Below are positions 48,052 to 59,200 of a stretch of DNA of 64,000 nucleotides, in pieces. The stretch is from Argopecten irradians (taxonomy: Eukaryota > Mollusca > Bivalvia > Pectinida > Pectinidae). Positions within the stretch are counted from its first letter, which is position 1, and the number at the start of each line of letters is the position of its first letter. The stretch is taken from assembly GCF_041381155.1 (NCBI RefSeq), contig NC_091135.1:66863067-66927066 (forward strand). Reading direction: 5' to 3'. Both the position numbers and the translations under genes were made by a program. Under the pieces are notes generated by a model. The model worked only from the letters and a program-made list of their open reading frames with translations, did not search any database and was not told the DNA's origin.

Positions 48052-49030
48052 TTTCAGGTCATCTGACCATAGGTCATGGTGACCTATTGCGATAGTCTTT
48101 TGTCCGTCGTCGTGCGTCGTGCGACGTCCGTTAACATTTCCTTGTGAACGCGATAACTTCATCCCGTCTTGAGTAAATATTAAAACGAGCTTGATGAAAC
48201 TTTTTATGCAGACTAACATTGCAAAGATCTCGGACGAGTTCGAAAATCAGCTTGATTCGACGGTAATTTACGGAGTTATTGTCCTTTGCACTAATAATTA
48301 TGATTGGACCTTGTGAACACGATATCTTGAGTAAATATGAGGAACTAATACTACGTTTCTATTTCGTGAGCAGAAGACATCAGTTGGCTAGTAAATAACA
48401 TCACAAATTTGTATCAAATATCAGGTGACCGTTAAAGGGACAATTCATTTTTAAAAGAACATTAAAATTTGTACATATATCGGAAAAACCCAGTTCTAAT
48501 GGAAATTAGATAAGTCGGTTTTACTGTGATATGCCAGAAAAGCCCATGGTGGTGAAATGCGTGTGAAATGTTCACACTCGCTCGCTGTCTGCCATTACAC
48601 ATTGTGGTCGAACATCTTGTATGCCGAACCCTATCCCATGCTCGTAGAGTAATGCTACTTTTGTCTAGAACTGCTCAAATCGCTCTGACAGAAGTGTGTG
48701 TACCTTATTATGTGAATTGTCTTGCCTAAAAAATCATTTTATCACCTCCTCAGTGGTTATGTAGTACATATGTTTAACGTGCGTGACTTTGGCTTGGGTA
48801 TGGGTACAGCGTACATATTGTACCTGCTTAATAGTATTGATCAACGATTTGTAATTACAACAGTATCAATTAAAATACTAAACAATGACGTGGAATTTGT
48901 CAATATTTTATGTTATATGTTTCATAAGAAATGTAGAACAATACATTTATGCTATATTTTGCTTCTTGATTATGTAAAAGAAGTAGCCTGAGTGAATTGT
49001 CCCTTTAAGGCCCATGGGCCTCTTGTTAGT
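48052..49030 (-). mobile_element. Dispersed repeat E, copy 4, interrupted by MITE D
   Basis: The plus strand starts ttcaggtcatctgacc and ends aggcccatgggcctcttgtt, so it is a reversed E copy of about 400 bp once the D insertion is removed. The insertion lies exactly in the TTAA of gaccgttaaggcccatgg. Confidence 0.75.
48432..49008 (+). mobile_element. TTAA MITE family D, copy 2
   Basis: It is bounded by intact TTAA at 48432-48435 and 49005-49008. The ends are agggacaattca and tgaattgtccct. The element proper is 569 bp. The uninterrupted form of the target, gaccgttaaggcccatgggc, is present at 23267-23286. Confidence 0.9.
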
Positions 49031-49769
49031 CTTGTTATGTTATCGGAACGCTGTTATTATGTTATAACTTTTATACGAATCAAATAAAAAATGTTAAATC
49101 CGGTTTTTAGTTTTGTTTTCTTGTTGCAATTGACAATATTCATTGTAACAGCGATTAGTATACCCCACTTTCATAAGGAGTGTTCTGAGTGGATCAAACT
49201 TGATTAGTGACATTGAATAAATTAGATATATTTCACCGGACTCGAAAGGTAGGGGAAATAACTCATGAGGGAAATAATCCCTTGGAAGCTCAGCGCATGA
49301 CTGGAAGTGGGCGTCGTCTGCATCTTCAGCAATGTAAACGATGCTGCTTACAGTTTTTACGACAAAGATGCAACAAACAACAACAAAAAATCTAAAAGAT
49401 ATGTCGAACAATCACTGTGGCTTACACCATGGAGTCAGTGCATAATGCTGATCTCTTTATGTGACACAGACTACAGTACTACAGATTTAACATCAATGTT
49501 GGCAAATGTATTTATGAGTTACTTTTACCAGAAATTTGGAATGCTTGTTAATGATGATTTTAACAAATTCGTGTATTTATTTTTGTTCGATTTAAAAAAA
49601 AATATGTCCAGATGTGTCGAGATTTGTCTCCATGGAAAGAATTTTTTCCCTCTCGAACTGCACACTCGATATACCTGCATATAAACCTACGCAGACAAAC
49701 GATATGTGTCTTGTCAGTACAGAAAGTACAAGTTTTTAAAAATTGTTAAATATATATGAAGAATACAGT
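49031..49769. other. Unassigned sequence
   Basis: Intergenic. Open frames at 49094-49411 (minus) and 49307-49684 (plus) overlap each other and have no recognisable domain; they are not called as genes. Confidence 0.3.
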
Positions 49770-50660
49770 AGAAAATGGAGATTTTTGTATTCAAGCTAAA
49801 TAATTATTGTATTTTCTGATAAGAGAACTTCAAACATCAACTGTACATTTAGTCTATATAATAATGTTTTACATATTGTTTTAGAAACTAATCATCTGGA
49901 TCTTATTATGAATAGTAAACATCATTACTTTGAAAGGATCAAACAGGCATGTAACAAGTTAAAAAGTGGTACTATGGCATTACTACGTTCTGGTGCACAC
50001 CAGTGTGCCCTGAAACCCCTATTTCAAAAATTATCAAAATAAAAATTCATCCTTCTGCCCTATATAGTTGTGATCTTTGGGTGTGATCTGATTTATTAAT
50101 GCTGGAAAGGGCTCAACATTTTATTATAAAGTCTATACAAGGGTTTGACAGAAAAAAACCTAGAATATGTGTGTACTTCACTAATAGGATGGACCTCTAT
50201 TGAGGCTTATATAGATATTAAAAAACTATGTTCCTAGGCAGAGTTTGTAGAAGGAAAAGAACAAATTTGATATTGGGAATTTTCAATATTATATATGTTT
50301 TTTAAATAATGTGACTACATATGTTCAAAAAGGTTTTATTCGAGACATTACCATAATACTTAGAACTATAACTTATATGAATATGTCTTAAAATTTTTCG
50401 ATGATAAATCTTTTCCTACTAGTTATTGCTTGAAGGCCTTAGTCCACAAATCTGTAACTATGTATGAAACAAATGCATGGAATTTGAGAATGTCAAATGA
50501 CGCAGAATTCACACGATTCTTATTATTACACGATTGTTTAAAACCCCATTAGCTTTGGAAACTAGCTCTACATGATGTAAGATATATTATGAAAATGATT
50601 GTGTCTGTACGTTTAGAAAATTATCTAATGTTGTGGACACTTTTACACTGATATTATTAG
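49770..50660 (+). mobile_element. LINE 3' fragment (post-RT region)
   Basis: With several stops and frameshifts it reads ILPSALYSCDLW, then LMLERAQHFIIKSIQGFDRK, then IGWTSIEAYIDIKKLCFLGR. This is the conserved sequence after the RT domain in non-LTR elements, where phrases such as ILP-x-ALY-x-x-ELW and LER-x-Q occur. It probably belongs to the same broad LINE group as the fragment at 33641-34737. Confidence 0.65.
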
Positions 50661-50784
50661 TTATATTGTTTAAATTGTTCATTAACTGAACAAATAAGAG
50701 ATAATTTCATATGTTCAATTGTATCAATCACAAGTATATATTTCAACTCATATTTATACTCCCTCCCAGATTTTGAGCAAATAC

Positions 50785-52622
50785 CAGGGGCGGATTTAGG
50801 TTTTGAGGTTAGAGGGGGCGTGGGACAAAGCAAATCAGGCGAGGGGTCTGGGGGGCCTAGGCCCCCAGAAGCTCTCGAATAAATGGTGCAAAATCCTGCA
50901 TTCTGAGGATTTCATGAACACATTTTCCAGAAAATAATTGAAGCCATTTAAGGATGTTTATTTATGGTTTTCGTGTCAAGTGTCATATTTTTTATTTGAA
51001 GTTTTGATTTTTTTTTTACTTACAGAATTGCAATATCAAAATCTTAATATTTATATGGACATAAAGCGAAGAAGGGCGGGGGTCTGGGTGGGGGCCGCCT
51101 AGGCCCCCAGAAGCCCTCGAATAAATGTACACTTTTTCCAAAAAATAATTGAAGCCATGTAAAAATGTTCATTTATTATTTTTGACGTCTAATGTCATAT
51201 TTTGAATATAAAGTTACAGAATTGCACTGCCTAAAATCTGAATATCTATTCATAGAGGCATGAAGCAAAGAAAGGGATGGGGGTCTGGGGACCGCCTAGA
51301 ACAAATATACGTACCCGGCCTACTATGCCTTTAGGCCGGGTACGAATTGGTCCCTATGTATCGTAGTGGAGCACTGCCTCCGAAAATCACTCGGGCACAG
51401 TTTTTCATACTTTTTTGAAGGTTTTGAAGTAATAGGGAACAATTGTAGCTCTAAAGAAGACACCATTTTCAGTCTAAAAGTCTTTTGAGCTACAATATTG
51501 CAGCTAGGGGTCGCCTATTGAAGGTTTTTATAGGACTAATGAAAGTGTATGTGAATAAGCTTTTACTTTTATACATTATCTGTCAGATTAGATAATTCAT
51601 TTTCCCTAACTTACACAATCTTCATAATTCGTGTATTGGACAACGAAAGAAAAGAAGGCTAGTGGTCTTGTCTATGGCCATACGGTGCCAGGAACCATTG
51701 CTATCATCCTGTTTTCTAATAGGGAGCCTTTTGTTATGTGCATTAATTTTTTAACGTCGTTTGCCTATCTTATAACATTATCGTTAGGATATGTTTTTAT
51801 TGAAACAAAAAAGGAAGGCATCTGGCCATGGAGTGCACCCAGACCCTAGAGGCTCTCATTTTCTGTCGCATTCCACTTTTTTCTTTACACACATTTTCTT
51901 AGGACAAATAAAAGGCTTCTAGAAGCATTCGGCGTCAGTAGTGATCTTGTAACTGGCGTTTTGAAAGTACGCACACATTTGTGAATTGATAGTCGGATTT
52001 AATACAGGATTTTAATGCTTATTCAAAAATGTGTAATATATCATTTACAACCTGGAAAACGAAGGGCGTGACATATAGTCAACCAGCGAAGACTCATGGC
52101 CAGCTACAATTCATTCCACCCACCTCTCCCCCTTTTCTTTTATTGCTAAGGATATCGAGATATAACCTGTCAATATTGAATATTAATGACAATAAATTAT
52201 CTAATATATTGGGATTTTATCGGGTTTTTTTATTTTGGAATAAAGTAAATACTTGAAGGGATTTACATTATACCTTTTAAGCGATGGAGATAAAACCTTA
52301 ACTTACACGAAAAAAAAAATATAATTATTCCATTGTGCCTGGATACAAGTATGTTCATGCATGTATGTACCACAAAGTCGAATACATTTAGATTTTAAAA
52401 TGATAACATCAAACGGTAAAGGTAGGAAATGGAGCTTTCTGTCTAATTCTCACTCTTTATCTAATTCCTTAATTTTTTCCCTTTCTCCCTCTTTTTTTCT
52501 TTCTTCCTTCTTTTCCTTCCTCCCCCTCTTTCTTTTTCCCTTCTTTTTCCTTTTTCTTTTTTCCTCTCTCCTATTTTAGGGGGGGCGTACGCCGGGTCCG
52601 CCCCCCCTTGAATCCGCGCCTG
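50785..52622. mobile_element. Element with short terminal inverted repeats (~1.84 kb, no transposase)
   Basis: The left end is caggggcggatttaggttt and the right end, reverse-complemented, is caggcgcggattcaaggg, sharing CAGG-x-GCGGATT-x-A. AATAC flanks both sides (50780-50784, 52623-52627), a possible 5-bp target duplication. Two internal segments with gggtctgg and cctaggcccccagaag repeat at about 50850 and 51090. A hairpin (gtacccggcct / aggccgggtac) lies at 51309-51341. CAGGGGCGGA-like ends occur in hAT-type elements, but the target size does not fit well, so the superfamily is open. Confidence 0.55.
52440..52578. repeat. Polypyrimidine tract
   Basis: About 140 bp on the plus strand are almost only C and T (cttccttcttttccttcctc and similar). 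It lies near the right end of the element at 50785-52622. Confidence 0.8.
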
Positions 52623-53247
52623 AATACATGTATTATTAGGAGGTCCCTTGGACTATTCAATCAGATTGATATCAGTGTATGTTCAATTTATATATGTGTA
52701 GCTGGTTTACAATCACTGCGAAACTTACTCCTGTATTTCTTTATATATTTTTATGCATTATACATATATTGTATACATTAGAATACTTTTGATATAGAAA
52801 TATCCGAGAGAATCGTGTCCTCTTCTCTCTTTCTCTGATACCAGAGACTTGTACATGTTACTTTTTTGTATATATGCGTCGCTGCTAATATATGATAATT
52901 ATGTTTTTTTGTTTTCTCTCTCTCCCTTTCCGTAATTTTGTCATACTATTTCATGTTATTACCATGTATATTATTATTAGCCTAATACAGTTTATGTATT
53001 CTTCATTTTGGAGGAAAATAAAGATAATAATAGTACTATAATGATCATGGGGTGTTTTCCATAATGATTCGTGAAGGGTGACTCCCGAGAGCTTCCGAAA
53101 GTCAATTTGCATGTCGTCCATGTTTTGTTTACATACAAGTTTTCACACTGCGTACACACGTGTGTAGCGGCGACCTTCACTGGGGAAATCCAGGTCACCA
53201 CTCGGGCTGTGGCATCAAATGGCTAGCCAGCAGGCTTCGTGTATGTC
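52623..53247. other. Upstream region of the second SLC10 gene
   Basis: No exon was seen. The sequence becomes less AT-rich from about 53080. The promoter should lie here; no TATA box at a suitable distance from 53248 was identified. Confidence 0.3.
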
Positions 53248-56200
53248 ATGATGAATCTCGTGATTTTACTCACAGGTTTTCTGCTGCAGTTTATCAATGG
53301 ACAAAACTGGGAATTGGAGTTCGTGGAGCCCCATGGGGAAGGGAGGCTGTTATTGTCGGAAGGAGATGAACAAGTTATCACGTACAACTTCACTGTGTAT
53401 ACTTCTGAAAGTTCAACCATTTACACTACATCGACAGATACAGAAGTCGTGGACTTGATTGGGGAAATAAATCACAGCGTAACCGGAGGAGTGCCGGTCA
53501 TTCCGAACGTTACGGCACGGGCTGTTTTTCTTGGTCGTGCTTCCCTTATTTTCCATGTAAACCGAAAACTGAATGGAACCGTCGCGACACAGTCTAAGGG
53601 AGACAACTCGTGGTACGAATTGCCAGTGGGTTTGGACGTGGTAGTGAAAAAACATGAAGGTGTACTTAATAGAGTTTTCCAAGTTTCCGTAATTTTACTG
53701 GTTTGTGTGGCCAATATCGCTATGGGATGTAGGACCGAGATTGAAGTAGTCAAATCAACGCTGAGGAGACCCATAGCCCCTCTGACAGGACTCGCATCTC
53801 AGTTCATCCTCATGCCTCTGGTAAAATCAATCAATATTATATTCGTAATATGATATTTTGAAAAGGCTTTGATTCCATTTACATAGTAATTACTATACAG
53901 ATAAGAAGACGCCAGACTTTTATATATCAGATATCGGTGTATTCACGTAATTTCATTATTTTCATTTATAAGATTAAATAATTGTTGCCTTGGGAACGTT
54001 GAAGGGGTTATATTTACAGTATCAACTTTTAGCAGAACTTAACATTACATGACCATTATAAACAGCATCAGAAATAAAACTTGCTACAATAAGTCGGCAG
54101 TACGCATATTTATAGGTTAGTATATATCTAGCAATAATGATACCGAATTTTGCACAGGGACCTGGCACGACTTTTTTTAACTAACAGTATACATATATAT
54201 ATATTATAGTATCAAGGGTATGAACTCGGCGGTCGAGAAAAACGGACCTATTTTTTTAAAACCGTGATTATTTTAATAAATGGGTTCTATACAACATTGA
54301 TGGATATCTTACCTTAAAGAGAAATAATTTATCTTTTCACTGAGTGCTTGATGAATAAAATTGGCCAAGTATTGACGAAGTTATGGCTTGATGAATCGGG
54401 AAATTTACGAAAAATATGCTAGGTAGACATTTCCTAGCTGCGATGACGTAGCTCTGAACGACGGACGGCAGATTTCTGACAGATGGTCGTCGTCAGAGCT
54501 ACGATTCCGTCCCATTGCCCATAGTGTTGCAAAACATCCAGCGGTGAAAATGTTGCATTTCATGTGTGTCATGTAATTTTTAATTAAATTCAACAATATC
54601 AAACATTTTTAACATAAAATGATTATTTATTTACCCACCTCCATGTCTAAATTATGTTTTGAAGCACTTTTGAATGGCTCACATCTCCGACACGGCTCAC
54701 TAAGCCGCCATGATGCTTCTCGTTAGAAAGTCTCGCGCTCCAAATATGGCACCTAGTACCATATATGGAATGACCTACAAATTTCACTGCGAAAGAAATA
54801 AATGTTACAAAGTTTTTAACATGAACTTTAAAAATTCTTTTTTGCTTAATTCTTAATAATACTTACATTTGTTCAGTTTCACCATATTTATTCTTAGTTT
54901 GTTGGCTTTTTAAAACTTTTAAACATATTTTACCTGTTGAGTGTTTCATTTCGTCACGGTTTCCGGTAAATCAAACATGGCGGCGTATTTGAACAGAATT
55001 ATACATGTGTTGTGTTTGCCTTGGATTTTACCACTAATAGTTGATGAAAGATTATAATCGAAAGGTTTGTGAATTGAATATTGATCATAGTTGTCAGAAC
55101 AATACAGTTACATAAGGATAATACCCGAAAAATATATTTTTATCAGTCTCAAAGTGCCCGATGTGGATCACATCGGGGCTTGCAACACTAGCGGCAACGG
55201 GGTGGAATTCATACCCTGCCGGGAACCGGAGTGGAGGCAGGGTATGATTATTCGTTCTAGACATTTCCCTGTCCGGTCGAAATGTCGTCTCGGCTCTAAT
55301 GGGCACCTCAAAAACCAAGCCAAAATCACAAAAACTACTCTTGTGGTGGTAAACAGTATCCATAACTGATTTCATCCACAATCTCCTTTGGAGGTGTCAT
55401 GACCCGTACTTTGTAGAAACTCCATTTAAACATCGTGTAGTTCACTTACTTTAACCGTCACCGCCATGTTCATTTGTTTTTCGGAACGCTTCTCGAGTTT
55501 ACCGACAAGCACAACATAACATAATTTGCATAATGTAGTCACGATATTTAAAGTCGAGAAGCGTTCCGAGAGAAAAATGAACATGGCGGTGACTGTTAAA
55601 GTAAGTGAGCTACACGATGTTTAAATGGAGTTTCTACAAAGTACGGGTCATGATACCTCCAAAAGAGATTGTGGATGAACTCAGTTATGGATACTGTTTA
55701 CCACAAGAAGAGTAGATTTTGTGATTTTGGCTTGGTTTTTGAGGTGCCCATTAGAGCCGAGACGACATTTCGACCGGACAGGGAAATGTCTACCTAGCAT
55801 ATTTTTCGTAAATTTCCCGATTCATCAAGCCGTAACTTCGTCAATACTGGGCCAGTTTTGTTCATCAAGCACTCAATGGAAAGATAAATTATTTCTCTTT
55901 AAGGTAAGATATCCATCAATGTTGTATAGAACCCATTTATTAAAATAATCACGGTTTTAAAAAAATAGGTCCGTTTTTCTCGACCGCCGAGTTCATACCC
56001 TTGATACTATAATATATATATATATATATATGTATACTATTGGTCAAAATTTTTTCGCGCCAGGTCCCTGTGGATTTTTTATCTAGACCCCTAAAACGCC
56101 AAAAACTGGTCTTGGGGCATTCTGGTGGGTCCATATTTATATAATCTGTAACTAATTGTCAGATCCATGTGAATGATGGCCCTTCGTGCATTTGTCACCA

Positions 56201-59200
56201 TTTATTTGCAAGTTCAAAGATGATCAGTTTTATCATCTTCTACTGAAAAGTTTGTACGTTTGCCAAGTATCCCACGAAATCGGAGCCTTGTCTGTAAAGT
56301 CACTAAAGCGTGTAGTGGAACAGCTTTAAAGTGTCAAGTTTGTAACTGATTCATGTAAATTGAGTTTTAATTGAAAACCAACATTTAATTTAAATGTAGC
56401 TAGCACAGTGTGTCTAGCAGTTTCGGGTTTCGATTCGGTAAGGTAACTTTTGTCATTCCTCCGAATGAAATGAGAACCGGTTACACACGTGATATTGGAC
56501 CGATCTTTCTCCGTGTGAAATAGATACAGGAATGACTTTTCACATTTTTATTTAACCTCGTCGATATACGAGTCCTCCAAGTACCATTAAGTTTGTAAGA
56601 GTCTCCCGCTGTCACAAGGAGACCAATGCTACACTTAAGAGCCTCTCTGCTGTCACAAGGAGACCAATGCTACACAATGTTGCACTAAACATAGATTCTA
56701 CAAAACATATATAGAATCTACAAAATATTGAGGACCTTTGCCGCCCCCATTATGTTTCATCTTCCTACGCCACTGTATGGTCAGCAAAGTTTTTATAACT
56801 TAGAAAAATATGCCTAGCGAAATGGTCATAAATTGGTCAATATCAATAACTTGTTAAGGTGCAAATTGATACACGTAAACTGAGTATAAAATCAATTAGC
56901 ATATCAAATTCAAATTTATATCTCTTGGCAACTACTACGAAATCAATAATACACATAACCTATGGGCACTATAGGTTAGATGTATATTGATGATATTATG
57001 GCATTTGTAGGTTCTGGTTGAATAGATTAATAGCTATCAGTGGTTTTTTAGCCCACCATCTGATGATGGTGGGCTATTCAAATCGCTTTTTGACCGTGGT
57101 CCGTCCTTCCTCCCGTCCGTTAACAATTCTTGTTATCGCTATTTCTCACAAAGTGCTGAAGGAATCTTTCTCTTTCATATGTTGGTTCCCTTTTGACCCT
57201 AGTTACGCATAAATGCATTTTAGGACCAATCGGTCGACAAGATGACCGCCAGGCAGCCATCTTGGATTTTGATAGTTAAAGTTTGTTATCGCTATTTCTC
57301 AAAAGTACTGAAGCGATCTGTCTCAGGCGAGCTGCCTGCACTAAATTTCACGAGGAGGTTTTCCTAGGACCTTACACTAGATTTTCATATTGGATTTTGG
57401 GACCGATCGGTCAACAAGATGGCCGAGAGGTGGCAATTTTAGGTTTTGATAATTGTTTGTTACTGCTATATACCTTAGAAAGTATTGAAAGGGTCTTTCC
57501 CAAATTTCACATGTAGTATGTAGTAAAAGTTTGAAAAGCAGAGAAAAGATCCATCTTTCCATTGTCAGACATAGATCATTCCTTGGTGGGCGCCAAGATC
57601 CCCCCGAGATATCTTGTTTTTATTATTGAAGTTTTCTGTCAATTAAAATGTAGTATAATTTCTACTTCATCTATCGACGAAATAGCGATACATTTACCTG
57701 GTACCTTACCTGCCTTCTTGCCATGGGCTATACTGTATAAATTCATATTATAGTTACATTCTAAACAGCGATTACCAGTCAAGATTATTGTCCTTAGGCC
57801 TTGCGTACGTAGATAAAAAAAGACAATTGAATAATCCGTGTGGAATTATTATTTATTACAAAACCTGATAATTCAACAGTACCCAAACGGCTCTACTGAA
57901 TCTTAGCAAACCCGCGAAAAAAATGAAAGGGCAGAAAATCGATATTGTTATTGCAACTTGTTATCTTCTGTGAAAAAAATGATATTCTACTTTATTATTG
58001 CCGTATATAATCATGACCTTTGACCTTATTTTCTCCTCTAGATATCGTTCACAGTGGGATATCTCCTAAAGTTGTCCCCACCCATGGCATTCGGTCTGTT
58101 TGCCATGGGATGTTCCCCGGGGGGAGCGGCCAGTAATGTCTACACCTACTTCCTTGACGGGAATGTTTCCCTCAGTGTCACCATGACGTTTGTCAGCACT
58201 ATCGCTTCTCTTGGTAAGTGGGGTTACACGGATCTGGGTGGGGAAGGGTCAAGGCTGGGTGTCATGGATGGGGTTGTCGCCGGGAGACTCGAGGGTGGAA
58301 GCGTGGTGAGAGAAGGGTGGGATTGGGTCAAGGTTTGAGATATATATACATACTTAGATAGAATATCCATCATTTAACTGTACATGAGGACTTTTATCTT
58401 ATTCCAAATCTATGTGTGCATATTCATAGGTAAAACAGAACATCTATGTAATGCAAAAGGTATTACATCATTATTTGGGTATAAACATGGAACTAATATG
58501 GTTGGCATCAACACACATACCCAGTTGTTTTGTTACACGTTGTATTTAACACGCGTGAATTATGTGACGCACAGGGACACAAGGTTTGCTTGTCTGTGTA
58601 ACAAAGCTCTGTTTGTCAGTAACAGTGATAGAGCCGTGAAACTGTGGGAACGCCAATCACTTCAACATAAATGTCTATATAATAGTCAAAATTAAAACAA
58701 ATTTTGTTTTAAATGTCACCGATAGACTGCTATCCGCTGTAAATTTAACCGACTGGCCCAAATACGCGCTCGTTATGCATGCAAGTTGGAATTTGAAGAT
58801 AATAAATGCATAGAAATTCTTTCACATGTTTCGGATGTTTGTTGGCATACAGCGCACGTTTTTAGGAAGGGCTTTTCATTTAGGGAATATTATGTATACA
58901 TATCAAATGTTTCGGCGGACGGATGTTGTTAAGAAAAAGGTTGTCATCACATAGATATGTACATGTAGGTGGATATAGATGTAGCCTGTGAGCCCCGGGC
59001 GACTGTCATAATGACTTTAAGTGATGGACAGATTAATGCGTCACTTCTCACTTTTAGTGTTAGAGTTTCGGACGATTTTATCGTACCACTCGGCACCTCT
59101 CTGACATTATAGTGTGTAGTTTATTTCATTACTGACGCTTGTGTATCAACACCAATTAGCACCATATCGCTCAATATTTATCCTACAATGGTGTATATTG

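Noticed and set aside
49094-49684. Overlapping open frames of 105 (minus) and 125 (plus) codons
   Set aside because: They overlap on opposite strands, show no domain or signal peptide, and have no exon-like neighbours.
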